A DNA stretch of 64,000 nucleotides from Deinandra increscens subsp. villosa (taxonomy: Eukaryota; Streptophyta; Magnoliopsida; Asterales; Asteraceae): NCBI GenBank assembly GCA_039602395.1, contig JBCNJP010000006.1, positions 55,641,502 through 55,705,501 of the forward strand, written 5' to 3'. Shown here in pieces: positions 30,112 through 43,223 of the stretch. The position numbers and the translations under genes are program-made. Below the pieces are notes generated by a model. That model worked only from the letters and a program-made list of their open reading frames with translations. It did no database searches and had not been told where the DNA came from. Every line of letters starts with the position of its first letter. Positions within the stretch are counted from its first letter, which is position 1.

Positions 30112-32616
30112 TTATCGATCACGCGCTGCAGCTAGCCGCTGCCTGATTTGAATAATTCGCTCGGTCATATCATGGATGACTTCCGGTCCAGTGAGTCCTT
30201 TCTCACCCGTTTCGGCCCAACACACGGGCGATCTACATTTTCTGCCATAAAGTGCTTCAAAAGGTGCTGCACCGATGCTTGAATGATAGCTATTGTTGTA
30301 AGAGAACTCCACCAGTGGAAGGTGAGTCTCCCAATCTTTTCCGAAGTCAAGAACGCAAGCTCGGAGCATATCTTCTAAGGTTTGAATGGTTCGTTCCGAT
30401 TGGCCATCTGTTTGTGGGTGATAGGCTGTACTCATATCTAGTCGGGTTCCCAACGCTTCTTGCATTGATTGCCATAGCCGGGAAGTAAATCGAGGATCTC
30501 GATCAGAAATGATAGTCTTAGGCACCCCGTGAAGCTTCACAATTCTGTCGATGTACAGTTTTGTCAATTTATCCATATTATCACTTTCCTTCATCGGAAT
30601 GAAATGTGCCGATTTGGTTAATCGATCAATGATAACCCAAATCGCATCCGGTTGATTCGATCGATGAGGTAGTCCCGTTACAAAATCCATGGAGATGTCC
30701 TCCCATTTCCATTCTGGGATCTTTGGTTGTTGCAGTAAACCAGAAGGCTTTTGGTATTCAATCTTGACTCTTGAGCAGGTTAAGCATTTAGCCACATATC
30801 GAGCAATGTCGGCTTTCATATTCGGCCACCAATAAAGATTCTTCAAGTCCTGATACATTTTATCCGATCCAGGGTGCACCGAGTATCTTGACTTGTGAGC
30901 CTCGTCCATCACGAGCTCACGGAGATTTCCAAACAAAGGAACCCAGATTCTGTCATTATAGTACGTGAGTCCATCGGACTTAACTTCAGAATGGCCATCT
31001 ACACCACGCAGTGCTTCAGCTGCGAAGTTTTCTTCTTTCAAAGCTTCTCGTTGGCAGTCGCGGATCCGATCCGGTAGTCCTGAATGTATTGTAAGTTGAA
31101 GCGCTCGTACCCGTCGAGGCTTTTCGTACTCTTTTCTGCTTAGGGCATCTGCCACCACATTTGCTTTTCCCGGATGATATTTAATGGCCAAATCATAATC
31201 GTTCAGTAATTCAACCCACCTCCTTTGCCGCATGTTGAGGTCTTTCTGATCAAAGATGTGCTGTAAGCTTTTATGATCGGTGAATATTGTGCACTTTGTT
31301 CCGTATAGGTAATGTCTCCAAATCTTGAGTGCATGAACAACGGCTCCCAATTCCAAATCATGCGTTGTATAATTCTTCTCAGTATCCTTTAGTTGCCTGG
31401 ACCCATAGGCAATCACTTTGTCTCGTTGCATCAACACGCAACCGAGTCCTTGGATTGATGCATCACAGTAAACCACAAAGTCGTCAACTCCATCGGGTAA
31501 CGCAAGAATTGGAGCTGAACATAACATATCTTTAAGCGTTTGGAACGCGCGTTCTTCTTTCTCACCCCATCTGTATTGCACTCCCTTGTGCGTTAAGGCT
31601 GTTAAGGGTTGAGCCAATTGAGAGAAACCCTTAATAAACCTTCGGTAATATCCGGCAAGTCCCAAAAATTGTCGGATTTCTGTTGGCGCTCTTGGAGTAG
31701 ACCAATTCTTTATTGCTTCCACTTTGGCTGGGTCGACATGAATTCCTTCCTCATTAACAATGTGTCCAAGAAACTGGACTTCGCGGATCCAAAAATCGCA
31801 CTTTGAAAACTTGGCGTAGAGCTGTTCCTTGCGAAGCAATTCCAAAATAAGTCGCAAGTGATTCTCGTGTTCCTCCTTTGTCTTGGAGTAGATCAAAATA
31901 TCATCGATGAAAACTATCACAAACTTATCGAGGTACGGCTTGCACACTCGATTCATCAGATCCATGAATACGGCAGGTGCATTGGTTAGCCCAAACGGCA
32001 TAACCAGGAACTCGTAGTGACCATACCGAGTTCTGAAAGCAGTTTTGGGTACATCCTCATCACGAACACGAAGTTGGTGATATCCGGACCGTAGATCGAT
32101 CTTTGAGAAGTAGTTTGAACCTTGCAGTTGGTCGAAGAGATCGTCGATTCGAGGAAGTGGATACCGATTCTTGATCGTAACTTTGTTAAGCTCTCGGTAG
32201 TCAATACACATTCGGAACGTTCCATCTTTCTTCTTAACGAATAGTACCGGAGCTCCCCATGGAGACGAACTTGGACGAATAAACCCTTTGTCGAGTAGCT
32301 CTTGAAGTTGTGATGAAAGTTCGTTGAGTTCGCTTACTGCCAAACGGTAAGGTGCGCGTGCAATTGGAGCGGCTCCAGGAGTTAAGTCGATTCCAAACTC
32401 AACTTGTCGAAATGGAGGCAAACCCGGCAAATCTTCAGGGAATACATCTTGGAAGTCGCGGACTATCGGGTAGTCGTTGATTCTGCGCTCGGGAAGTGTC
32501 GAATCGGTGACGTTTGCAAGAATCGCGAAGTGACCTTTACGAAGGCACTTTTGAGCTTTGAGAAACGAAATAATACCAGTTACTGTTCCACCTTTTTCGC
32601 CTTGAACCGTTAACAC
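30112..32616 (-). pseudogene. Pol: reverse transcriptase, RNase H, integrase (Tekay-type element)
   Basis: An open frame of 834 codons. RT motifs: VLFVKKKDGTFRMCIDYREL, FSKIDLRSGYHQLRV, MPFGLTNAPAVFMDLMN and the catalytic FIDDILIYS. RNase H: FVVYCDASIQGLGCVLMQ, IFTDHKSLQHIF, ADALSR. Integrase: zinc motif HKSRYSVHPGSDKM ... CLTC, then Asp-Asp-Glu in SMDFVTGLP, IISDRDPRFTS and DGQSERTIQ. All catalytic residues I can check are present. It is one frame away from the gag-protease frame at 32616-32620, where one extra base appears, and ends at a premature TAA before the chromodomain. Confidence 0.9.
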
Positions 32617-32617
32617 T

Positions 32618-34270
32618 TCACCGTCCTTCGAGTGGAATACGAACCACTTTTTCCTTACATAAGATTTCAGCTCGATTCTCAGATAACCAATCCATTCCTA
32701 CTATAACATCAAAACTACCAATCGGGAAAGGCATAAGGTTGATTCCTAATGCATGGCCAGCTAGTTCTAACTTACAGTCCTTAACTATCTGAGTCGTATC
32801 ATGAAGTTTACCATTAGCTAGCTCTACCACATACTTAGCGTCTAGGGCAATAGGTTTAGCATTAATCAACTTAGCAAATTTAGTGGAAATAAAACTTTTC
32901 TCAGCACCAGAATCAAACAATACAGTAGCAAAGAAACCATTAAGGATGAATTTACCGTTAATCACGTTGGCATCATTGCGAGCTTCACCTTGACCCATGA
33001 CGAAAGCTCGACCTCTACCATTTCCACCATTCCCGTTGCCATTCCCATTACCATTTCCTCCACCATTACCATTCCCACCGTTGTTTCCCTGATTACCATT
33101 ACCCTGTCTTCTCAGCTGCGGGCAGTCTCTTTTAATGTGACCTTGAGCACCACACTCAAAGCAGCCACGGGCTCCCCCATTGTTGTTGTTCTGGTTATTT
33201 CCTTGCCCGTTACGGTTGTTCCCATAGTTGTTGCCATGATTGTTGTTGTTGTTCTGCCCTTGGCGGTTTTGTTGCCCAGGTAGAGTTGCCCAACAGTCTT
33301 TTGCTTCGTGGCCTTTCTTTCCACACCTTTCACAGCTCAGATTTCTTCTACAAACACCAGCATGATGTTTCCCACACTTGTTACACAAAGGTAGGTTACC
33401 CCTGTAGTTGCTCTGACCATTTCCGCCCTGGCGGTAGTTTCCACTGTTGTTTCCAGACCTCTTGCTCTGACCCTGAGAATTATAAGACCTCCCAGTGCTG
33501 TTTCCAACACTCTGATTGTTCATTGAGTTCTCAGGAGCTTCATCATCAGCTTTTCTTTTGCCACTAAGGGCAGTCTTCTCAGTGGCCTTTGCAGGAAGTG
33601 TACCCTTCTCAACCTCCTGATCAGTGAGTTTGTGAGCCAAACGAATGGCTTGCTGCACGGTCGCGGGGTTGCTGGCAGTCACCAGTCCTTTGATTTGAGG
33701 CGCGAGGCCTTCCAGATAACGCTCAATGCGTTTGAACTCAGCATCAACCATCGTGGGGCACAAGACTTCGTACTCATGATATCGTGCAGTATACTGTTCG
33801 ACTTCAGACCCAGTCATTTTCAGATTCAAGAATTCGCCCTCCAACTTCTTCACTTGGTCACGGGGACAGTACTCCTCCATAATCAGCTCCTTAAACGCTC
33901 CCCATTGCATGTTATTAGCCGCATCTAACCCAATCATCTGGATTTCAGCGTTCCACCAGGAGAGAGCAGCTCCCTCAAAGGTACCAGTCGCATACTTCAC
34001 TTTGTCCCCAGCAGGGCAGTTGCACATAGAGAAGACCTTTTCAGACTTCTCGATCCATCTAAGGAGTCCCACCGCTCCTTCCTCGCCGGAGAACGTCATC
34101 GGCTTACAGTCCATGAAAGACTTAAACGTACAGTGATGCTGGTTTCCTGATGCAATAAATAGTTCGGGTTTTAAACAATTCAAGATATAATCGCTTTGTG
34201 CCTTAACCGGCATAATAATTACCATGCGCGGCAATTGTAGCTTGGACAGCTGCCACGGCAGCTTGCACAT
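32618..34270 (-). pseudogene. Gag and aspartic protease (Tekay-type element)
   Basis: Gag core: FSGEEGAVGLLRWIEKSEKVF, GAALSWWNAEIQ, EEYCPRDQVKKLEGEFLNL. Three Cys-rich motifs follow: CNKCGKHHAGVC, CERCGKKGHEAKDC and CFECGAQGHIKRDC, separated by Asn/Gly-rich repeats. The retropepsin motif is VLFDSGAEKSF, then DVIVGMDWLSENRAEI. A more upstream ATG at 34340 (MAGRAGRNNINLTPAQ) looks like the original start but reaches a stop after about 45 codons, so a frame break lies near 34205-34250. A second break separates this frame from pol. Confidence 0.88.
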
Positions 34271-34888
34271 GTTCGTTAATCATCGCTTGCAGTTGCGCAG
34301 GTGTCAAGTTAATGTTGTTTCTTCCCGCTCTTCCAGCCATTTTGCTGAACAGTTAAAGTAGCCAGTGTTCAGTAACAATTATACTTTATACATATCCCAT
34401 AATATGTATATTAGCCAGTTCCCGTTATCCCACTATTAGTCCAGAAAAATTTTTGTGCAAAATCGAGGCGTCGTCGGAGAACGTCGTAAGTCGTAAGTAG
34501 CTATCGTCGAAAGTCGGCTTTCCCATAAAAGTCACCGTCGGCGTAGACAGCGTAGTAGAAATCAGGACGTAGCGTGTAGCATCGTTTCGTGGTCGCTTTC
34601 CCCCGGCATAGTGCGCGCATTAGCGTTCGCGTTTCGTATTCGTGTGTGAAAATTTTCCTTAAGGTTTTCCGTTAGACTTCCTAGACACGGTCTATATATA
34701 TATTTATATATATATATACATACGTACTAAGCTTTTACTTACACAGCAGAGCGAGTATCCCAGGTTGGCACGTAATTGTTTTGGTTTTGGGAATTTGTTT
34801 ATTCGTTTGTAACTAAGGTTTTCAAGTTGCAGTTTCCAAATCGTTTTTTTTTTTTTTCAAAATTGATTCCAGTTCTCTGCAACCTATG

Positions 34889-34903
34889 GCTCTGATACCA
34901 ATC
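34889..34903 (-). other. Primer binding site of the Tekay-type element
   Basis: On the minus strand, TGGTATCAGAGC starts three bases after the 5' LTR end, matching the initiator tRNA-Met type. Confidence 0.9.
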
Positions 34904-37600
34904 TGTCACACCCCCAAAATTAACCACTAACGGAGTTCATACCGTTAAGGGGTGCGACTAGACCAGGACCACAACCATTAGTTACAAATACTAAACGAAT
35001 CAGAGTAAAGTCCAAATGTTCATAAATAAAAACAGTTTCAAAAGTTACGCAGCGGAATGTAAACATAAATATCTTTAGCACTAGCCACGTGCTTTACATA
35101 ATCATTGTTTCAAATCAAAATCCCCAGTTTAGTTTAATGAAATTAAGCAGTCTTCACGTGCCATGCCAACCTGCTCCGGATACTCTTCAGCGATCTGCAA
35201 AAGTTTAAACCACGCAAGTGTCAACCTAACGGTTGGTGAGTTCACAGTGGGCTTGTCACGCAGTGGCCCGGTATCAACATATATTTATTCGTGAAAACGA
35301 TGCTTCGTAATGACCAAAATCATAGTATCGTGGTTTAGTAAAAATATTGTTCGTAACCTACGTTATCGGGTATGTACTAGTTTTGTATAGTTAAAGTGCT
35401 CAACCGATATCGCGGGTAGCTAATCCGTTGTTCCATGCACTAAGGAAGTTTGTACCAAAGCTGACCATAAATTATTGTAGTGGCCGTGCCATCTGTACTG
35501 CGGACCTACGTCATCGCGGATTTGCCTCCCCCGTGTCCTCTCGGGATCACGGTCAGATAGGCTGATATTGTACCTCCGTGCACTCCCCGTGCCACGGGGC
35601 GGAGTTTGTCAAACTCCAGTAGATCTACCCAACATCCCCTCGCTTTACAATTAATGGTACAATTTAGTTGAGGACTTTTAAATTTTCAAGGCATCCTTAG
35701 AAATCATGTGATATCATGTGGTTTAGACTTTAACCTACACTAGCCATATTAAAACAGTTTACCGGATTCTCATGAATCTCAAAAGTGTTTTTAGTTTCGT
35801 TTCCGAAATAGTTGTTTAAGAAATTCTCAAGTGCTTCCCATAAAGCACTTCAAGTTCATCAAGTGGGTGCCGAGCACTCCAAGTTTTCACGTTCATCAGG
35901 GAGGTGCCTAGCACTCTCAAGTTTGTCAGCATTGTTTTACTTTTAGTTATTCGGTGTGACCCAAACGGGTTCACGGTAATCGGGTTAGTGACACTCACCT
36001 TTGTTTGCTCGGCTAGACTTGCTTAATTATCCTTGAATTGATTTCCTAATGAAGACCTATGAATTCATTTAGGTCTTATAGTATTAGTCTTGTGTCTAAT
36101 TTATTTCAAACAACGTTCACTATGGCCCATAACATAGCACGTTAGACTAAGACACGACATATCGACACACGACACCGATGGTTGATCGTAAACAAGGGTT
36201 CATACACATCAGAAATCAAACATGTATCATCATAGCATAATCATGTAAGTCATGGCATAACATTCAAGTAAATTGCACAAGTTTAGATTCTGGTCACAGT
36301 TTCGCTAGCCTAGTTTCGCTAGGCAGTTTCGCTGTGTGCACGGGCAGCACTTTCGCTAGGCAATGCCCGTTGACACAGTTTCGCTAGGCTAGTTTCGCTC
36401 GAAACTGTTGGCACAGTTTCGCTAGCCTAGTTTCGCCCGAAACTGGTTTGAACTTTCGTTCAGGGAATTTCGCTCGGTAGATTCGCTCGAGCTGGTCTGG
36501 TTGGTTTACCCGGCGACACTATAGTTTCGCTACATAGTGTCGCTGGATGAAGATATACATAATTTCGCTGGACAGTTTCGCCCAGAGAACACGACAGTTT
36601 CGCTGGTCGCGAAAAACATACGGATCAGCCTAAAAATCAACCTAACAGCTTCAATACTTCATGCAATTCATTGTTTAGCATACATAGGCATTTACCAACA
36701 TCAAACAACAAGTTTTTAACACCTTATTCATGCATATTCATCATCAAATCACCAAAATACATTTAAAACCCTAAAATGTCTAAAATGGCATAAATCTCTA
36801 TCATGGTTGGATTTCATACGTAAAGTTATCAACTTTATGGTAGATCTAGCATTCCTAAGCATTCCTACAGAAGATCTAATGATAACACAGAGATTTAGGC
36901 ATGCTTTATGAAGAAACACATAGAAAAGCATAAAAATGGTGGTTTTGGGACTCACGGTTCGATCTCCAAGCTTGATGGATGATGGTTCGGGGCTGAGATC
37001 TCGATGGCTCGGTGTGAATCTCGACTGACCAGATTTCCAGAGGTGTGTGTGTGTGTGTTTTGGAGAGAATGGTGCAACAAAATGAGGTAACTAGGGTTTT
37101 ATGTTATTATATATCAGGGTCTAGTTTCGCTGGCAGTTTCGCTGGCCAAGCGAAACTGGCTCTGATCACAAGTGAGCCAACAGGCTGCCGGGCGACATTA
37201 TAGTTTCGCCCGGTAGTTTCGCTGGTTACCCAAAACTGGTCAGTTTTCACATAATCAAGGATTTACAATTTGTCATGCTATTCATAGTACTAAATCATGT
37301 ATTAAAATCACATTGCACATAGTGACATCAATAAATGAACACATAACACATATGGGCGGGTTTGGTGATCAACCAAAGGTCGTGGACGTATTCGGCCTAG
37401 TTAAGTATTAGTTACTAAGTTAACACTTATAACGTAACTAACGGAGTTTGTCTAACGGAAGTAAACCTTGAAATTCCCGGATGTCACATCATCCCCTTGT
37501 AATTGGAATTTTCGTCCCGAAAATTATTCTAGCGCCGTAGTGTTCGCAGCATCAGCTGTCGTCGCTGGGGAAAGAAAGCAAAAGTTTTAGGGTCGTCACA
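34904..37600 (-). repeat. 5' LTR of the Tekay-type element
   Basis: 2697 bp, 33 bp longer than the other LTR. Most of the excess is one extra block in the TTTCGC array near 36395-36425 (TTTCGCTCGAAACTGTTGG). Confidence 0.95.
36299..36610. repeat. TTTCGC motif array in the 5' LTR
   Basis: Counterpart of the array at 28308-28600 with one more repeat block, so the array changes length by motif gain or loss. Confidence 0.85.
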
Positions 37601-37605
37601 TATTT

Positions 37606-38632
37606 GGTTGCCAGGTCCTCCCCATCTTCTTTAGGTTTATTAGGGTGGAGGGTATACCCTCTGCTTCACCCTCTCTTCTTCGCAGCTACCCAAGGCTACC
37701 ACCCCTCTCCCTCAGCTTCTCTTCCACGGCGTCAACAATGTATAAGTTGATACAGATTGGTGAAGCTGTTGGTGCAATATTCTCAATATTTTGCATTTAA
37801 AGTGGATGACTTCATGGGGAAGCTTTTTAATGGCTAGATGGGGCCCAGGCCCCATCCGCATTTTCGCTTCGTAGTGTAATTTTATACCCTCTAATCTGAT
37901 TTTTTTATATACTTAGTGTGACCCCATCCTTTTTGGTCCCCTAACTTCCGGCCCCAACTGACTTTCGTTGTAAGCTTCGCCCCTATATGACTTGCTCTTG
38001 AGCCATAAAAGCATTACCTAGAATGCGAGGCGGAAAGGCTACATATAAGCCATGATGTTTAATGTATACGACGTGTTGATGTATTTGGAAGGGAAAAAAA
38101 ACGATGTTATTTTTAAAGCTAAATGGGTGTAGCGTTGTCGAGTCTGTTGGTTAATGTTAGGTTGGGCGGTATGGTTGTAGAAGAGGAGAATTTTACAAAG
38201 TTTTTAACCAATGGGAGGAGAGAGAACAAAAATTGTAAAAATGGTTGTTTTGTGGAGGGTATGGTTATAGAAAATTTGTAGGCTAGAAATTCAATTATCT
38301 TGTGAAGTGGGGACCACACAACACTCACCCAACATTCGGCAAGCTTCGGCAAAACTATGCCGAAAAGGAGGGGATAGGTTGCCGATTTGTTGTTGCCGAA
38401 ATAGGGGCTGTGGGATGCCGAAGAGTTTGCCGATTTTTTATGTGTTTACCAACCCATACCGCATATGTGGTTCAAGATGAACCAGAGGTTGCGGATAGAA
38501 AATCAAAGAGGGATAGAAAGACTTTTTGCTTAATTCTTGTTATTCCATTCCTAATATGAAGATGCATTTAAATAAGAAATACAAACACCTAACTACCTAA
38601 ACCTAAGGAAAACATGGAGACAAACGTGGGTC
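37606..38632. other. Unassigned spacer
   Basis: Continues the locus interrupted at 26920. I see no convincing gene; a 77-codon minus-strand frame (38119-38352) has no recognised feature. GCCGAA/TTCGGC motifs recur at 38330-38430. Confidence 0.4.
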
Positions 38633-39311
38633 TAGGTGTACATATCGGTTTTTTCAAGGAGCTGGTTTCGGTTCCGAACCGGTTCCGGTTCCAATCTAGG
38701 CAAAATAAACCGGTTCCTCATAGAATCGGTTCCGGTTCCGGTTCGGTTCTCCTTCAAAAAAACTGGAACTGGTTGCACCGGTTCGGTTCCGGTTCCAAAC
38801 TGGTTCCACAATAACCGGTCCCAAATCCGGTTCCCAAAGAACCGGTACCTTATGTGAAATTTGCTGCTGTGTTTTCTTTTACCTATTTTTTTAACAAGTT
38901 TTTATTAAACATCACATAAAAACCAAATTCATTAAAACAGTTCCAAAACAAGAGTTTTTTTTTTTATTATTTTTTTTTTTGTGTTTGTGATAATATGCCT
39001 TTATGTGAGAGTTGTACATATATACCAAGTTGGAGGATGATTGGGAGAAAAAAGGGTAAAACAAATAGTAAAAAATGGACCTAGGTAACGATAGTTCCGA
39101 AGACTCGAAAGGTTCATAAGATCAGTTCCGAAACCGGTTCCAAAAAACCGGTTCCTTGAAAAAACGGTTCCAAACCGGTTCCTAGCCCAAAAAAAAAGAA
39201 TTGATTCAGAACCGCCGGTTTTTTCTGTTCCGAACCGGTTCCTTGAAAAACGGTTCCAAACCGGTTCAATTCTTCGGTTCCAGTTTCGAAACCGGTTTTT
39301 TTGTGCACCTA
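38633..39311. mobile_element. Probable hAT-type foldback/MITE rich in ACCGGTT
   Basis: Ends TAGGTGTACA (38633) and TGTGCACCTA (39311) are near-perfect inverted repeats. Both halves are packed with GGTTCCGGTT and AACCGGTT in opposite orientation, so the whole forms a large hairpin. The TAGGTG ends resemble TAGGGGTG hAT termini. I could not find a clean 8-bp duplication. Confidence 0.5.
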
Positions 39312-40729
39312 TGGGAGCATCCCCTCAACACATTATTTTTGCCACAAACAAAACTACTAAAACCCTAACTTACGTGTGACCCAAACCCAATTCGTGATTC
39401 AGCTGACCCGAGCCGACCCATTACCTATTCCGAACACATCAACCGCCCACCCTTAGGTCTCTTTGTTTGTTTTGGGTGAAACTTGCTGTTCAAGAAAACA
39501 AAAAACATAACCGTCGACCACCGTTTTAATATATATATACTGATTGAGGAAAGTCTCCTCCATAATTAAATGTGAATGAAGGCTAATTACTATGGCAACT
39601 AATTTAGAATACCTAGTGATGGACAATTTAACTAATTCAAATTAGTTTTACCACCGCAAAGAAACCGATGTTAGCCTCGCCTTCAATCCTATCACCACTC
39701 TTTAACCATCTCTCACGATTGCGAGCCCTTTTCCGACCATTTGAAGCCCCTGTTTGTCATCTTCTATCACTAGACGACCACACCCACCGAGGAGAAACCC
39801 GTGAAGAACAACGACGGGTTAATCATCGAGTTTTGTATCGAACCGCGGTCGGGTTCATCATCTGGCCTCGTCGCAATCCAAGGTATGACCTGAGAACGAT
39901 TTCGAATATGATTTCTATGTGTTCTGTTCCTGCGTGTAAGGTTTTCGTTTTGTTAATGGCGGACCATGGATTAGGGTTCTTTTTCTGACGACATTATAAC
40001 GTTTAAAAATACTTTGTTAGACTAGGCGCCCCCAGAGAAGTATCCCTGGCGGGGTCTAGGGCCTAACGCGGAACTTTTTAATTTTGAACAAAAGTCTTTC
40101 ATTAAAAATGTATCAGAATTTTCTGTCGGGAAATACATCAAATAAATTTGAAAGGGCTCAGTGCAGAACTTTTTAATTTTGGACAAAAGTATTTCATTAA
40201 AATTACATCAGAATTTTCTAGTCCGAAAATGAATTAAGTAAAATTTGAGGGACCAAAATATGTTAATTTTTAAAGATTTTATCCACTCCATTTGTATCAC
40301 CAAAAATGCATTAAGTAAAATTTGAGGGACCAAAATAAGTCAATTTTAAAGATTTTATCCACTCTATTTGTTTCACTTACAACTTGTATTTTTAAATTGC
40401 ACAAACTTGTTAATTGTTCGGTTTTAATTAATTAACGGGTTTTTAATCATATTTTAACGTTGAGATTTAAATAAAAACCATAAAAAAGTTCGAGGGGTAG
40501 CGGAAAATTATTTCAAGGGTAGCGGAAAAATCGTTTCAGTACGGAACGTTAATTTTTTTTCCACATCGCGGTGCAAGTTCAGGGGTAACAGACGCTACCC
40601 CTGGCTAAAGGTTAGGTCCGTCCCTGATTGTCACTACTTAATCCACTTTTGATTGAACTAAAATGGTGCTTAAATGTTGTCATTTTAGTGTAATTGGATT
40701 AACTATATATCGTTACGTCTTCTAACTTA
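39312..40729. other. Spacer with degenerate repeats
   Basis: 39668-39880 could be a first exon (about 71 codons from MLASPSILSPLF, with an AAG|GTATGA donor-like end), but no continuation is recognised. 40075-40370 holds two to three imperfect copies of a unit with TTTTAATTTTG.ACAAAAGT and AATTTGAGGGACCAAAATA. GGTCCGTCCCTG near 40615 looks like an isolated hAT end. Confidence 0.35.
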
Positions 40730-41220
40730 GGTTGTGTTTGGCGCACTAGCTGAAAAGCTAGCTGCTAGCTGATAAGCTAGCTGTTAGCTGATAAGCTAGC
40801 TGACAAGCTAGCTGCTAGCTGATAAGCTAGCTGCTAGCTGATAAGCTAGCTGCTAGCTGATAAATTATAAGCTAGCTGATAAAAAATAACGTTTGGTAAA
40901 AACTAGCTGACAAACTAGCTTAAAAATATAAAATGACATAAAAGTACATGTCATAAATGTAAATAAAGATATTTATTTATAAGTTAGGGAATGGTAAAAT
41001 TGGAAATATTATAAAAGATAGTTGAAAAGCTAGTTGAAAAGCTACTCCAACTAGCTTTTCAAAAGCTAGCTTATAAGCTAGCTTTTTGACGTTACCAAAC
41101 GGGGCTTTTAAAAAAAGTTAGCTTATTAAAAAAGTCATGTTTGGTAACGTCAAAAAGCTAGCTTATAAGCTAGCTGATAAGCTAGCTTATAAGCTAGCTT
41201 ATGGCGCGCCAAACACAGCC
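40730..41220. mobile_element. PIF/Harbinger (Tourist-like) MITE made of AGCTAGCT palindromes
   Basis: Ends GGTTGTGTTTGGCGC (40730) and GGCGCGCCAAACACAGCC (41220) form an imperfect inverted repeat of the GG.(C/T)TGTTTGG Harbinger type, with the 3-bp duplication TTA at 40727-40729 and 41221-41223. The interior is dominated by GCTAGCTGATAA units in both orientations, able to fold into extended hairpins. No transposase. Confidence 0.85.
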
Positions 41221-41223
41221 TTA

Positions 41224-41539
41224 TAGAGGTCGATTCCTGTGGTGCGGGGTACGGGGTACTACACACCATGGTTTCAAACCGTACCCAAGCACACAATTGG
41301 TCGTTCCATTAAGGGGAAAAACAATCCTAGTTGGTTCAATTGTGAGCTGAGTTTCACCTATGAATCGATACAGTAATTAAAACCTATAAATCAATTAACA
41401 TGGTAAAGAGTTTGCTAATGCCTTTCCTATATTTACATCTAAATTACTTTTCAAAACATTTAAAGCAACGACATAAAGAGTAACTATGGATGCCAAAATG
41501 CCATACCTTTGTCAGATGCGAACCTACATGACTACCTTA
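41224..41539. other. Spacer, nothing recognised
   Basis: About 316 bp between two MITEs; no frame or repeat stood out. Confidence 0.4.
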
Positions 41540-41732
41540 CAGTGGCGAAGCTTAAAAATATTAAGTAGGGGGTCGGGATCTAATTTTTTTTTCTAACGCC
41601 AATTTTTGGTAAATGGGGGGTCGAAACTGGAGTATATCGAAATTTTCTACACGAAAATTATATACCCCCTACATCGTAAAAAAAATTCGAGGGGTCGGAC
41701 GCCCCTCCCGCCCCTTAAAAGTTGCGCCAATG
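41540..41732. mobile_element. hAT-type MITE (193 bp)
   Basis: Perfect 8-bp duplication CTACCTTA (41532-41539 and 41733-41740). Imperfect inverted ends CAGTGGCGAAGCTT and, from the other side, CATTGGCGCAACTT. No coding capacity. Confidence 0.9.
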
Positions 41733-42091
41733 CTACCTTAGGTTTTGATCATTTGACTTCATGGAAGTCAAACAAATACCTTTAGCTCGCATAGCTTTGT
41801 TGAACCTCGAACATGAATTTAATGTACTAAGGGGTTAGCGCTTGCTAGAAGTTTTTTGTAAGCTAGCTCCACCAAATCACCAATCTATTGCAAGCTGCTA
41901 AAGATCTCTACATAATAACCATATTATCTTTGAACTTAGATATAAGAAATCTCTATGCAACTGAGCATAAGTTCAGAGTAAAAGATCATATGAACCTACC
42001 CGTTTCTGGTTATTCAAATTTAACATGTGAAGAGATTTTAATATGTTCAAAATTATTAAGGACTTTTTTGAGACAAAATAACATGTGTGTT

Positions 42092-43165
42092 CAGGGCCGT
42101 TCCTGAGAATTTGGATGCTCAGGGCGTGAGTCAAAAATTTGCCCCCTGTTAAAAACTTTAAAATAGTACAACACAAAATTTTTAACACGAAGAATGCAGT
42201 ACAATTAGAGCCTCGATACAACTGAATTTATACCCGAAAGATGACTTCAAGACAGTTGGTTCCAAAACACATCTACATTCAAGTTCACTGTATTCCAGGT
42301 AAAAGAAAAAACATTTGCTTACAAAAATGTTTAAGCATTTTTGGATAGCTAAATGTTACGGTCAACATGACCCGGCCCGTAAGAAAATGTTGTGGGAAAC
42401 TCCTTATCACCCGTGAAAACCATAAATTTGAATCGACACATGTTTTAAGTTGTTCAATTGTTTGACAAATTTTCTTGAAGATACATAATAGAATCTTGTG
42501 GACCAAACAAATACATAATGAACAAATAAGTAACTTTAACTTGAAATACTTCTTGAAAAAGAGAATGTTTCAATTTTCATAAAATTTATAATAATCTTGC
42601 AAATGATGAAGCTTAACTGGCCTAACCTTAAATAAAAATACAACAAAAAAATTGTTCTGTTTATCGATTAAAGTTGCTTTCTTTTTTATTGGGGATACAT
42701 TATTTAATCATCAATTAGGGCAAACATACAACAAGAAAATCCTAAAATAAATTCATAACTTCAATTAACAAATCAAATCATCAAATCTCATCCACTAATG
42801 AAACAAATAAGCAAACCCCATATCAATTCATGTCAAATAAGTTTAAAAAAAATGCAATTAAAAGTTACCTTCCATACCAATTGAAACCCTAGGAGACCTG
42901 CAAGAAAACTACTAGCAATCCAGCACAAGATGCAGAGTAAAGCAGCCAATGAACCAGCTTTATAATCAAAACAGACATAAGAAACAACGTAGATAGAGTG
43001 CATAAGTGATGATCGACGATCGCAATTCATATCGTTTCAGTTTCTTCCGTCGTTCCTTATTACTTGATCACAAACCTATCCACATAATGACATAAAACCG
43101 ATACCCCTTCTTAATTTGATGTCCTGGGCTGGAGCCCAGTTAGCCCATGGCTAGAGCCGGCGCGG
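42092..43165. mobile_element. Probable degenerate hAT element (1074 bp)
   Basis: Starts CAGGGCCGTTCCTGAG and ends CTAGAGCCGGCGCGG, with the 8-bp repeat TGTGTGTT on both sides (42084-42091 and 43166-43173). The ends match only partly as inverted repeats (about 7 of 12), and the duplication is low-complexity, so support is moderate. The AT-rich interior has no transposase frame. Confidence 0.6.
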
Positions 43166-43223
43166 TGTGTGTTAGGTTTTTTATATGAAAAAACTTGTGA
43201 AATGATTTTTATGAGAAAGAACA

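Larger units (their letters stand above)
26921..37600 (-). mobile_element. Ty3/gypsy chromovirus, Tekay/Del type, full length
   Basis: Long LTRs (26921-29584, 2664 bp, and 34904-37600, 2697 bp) are flanked by TATTT (26916-26920 and 37601-37605). The element reads on the minus strand, so the right-hand copy is the 5' LTR. The primer site GATTGGTATCAGAGC adjoins it. Coding order is gag with zinc knuckles and protease, then RT, RNase H, integrase and a C-terminal chromodomain-like module. Long LTRs with an integrase chromodomain point to Tekay/Del. At least two frame breaks and one premature stop make this copy defective. Confidence 0.95.

Noticed and set aside
39668..39988. 106-codon frame as an intact small gene
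   Set aside because: The frame could be a first exon, but no further exon or recognised domain follows within the spacer.
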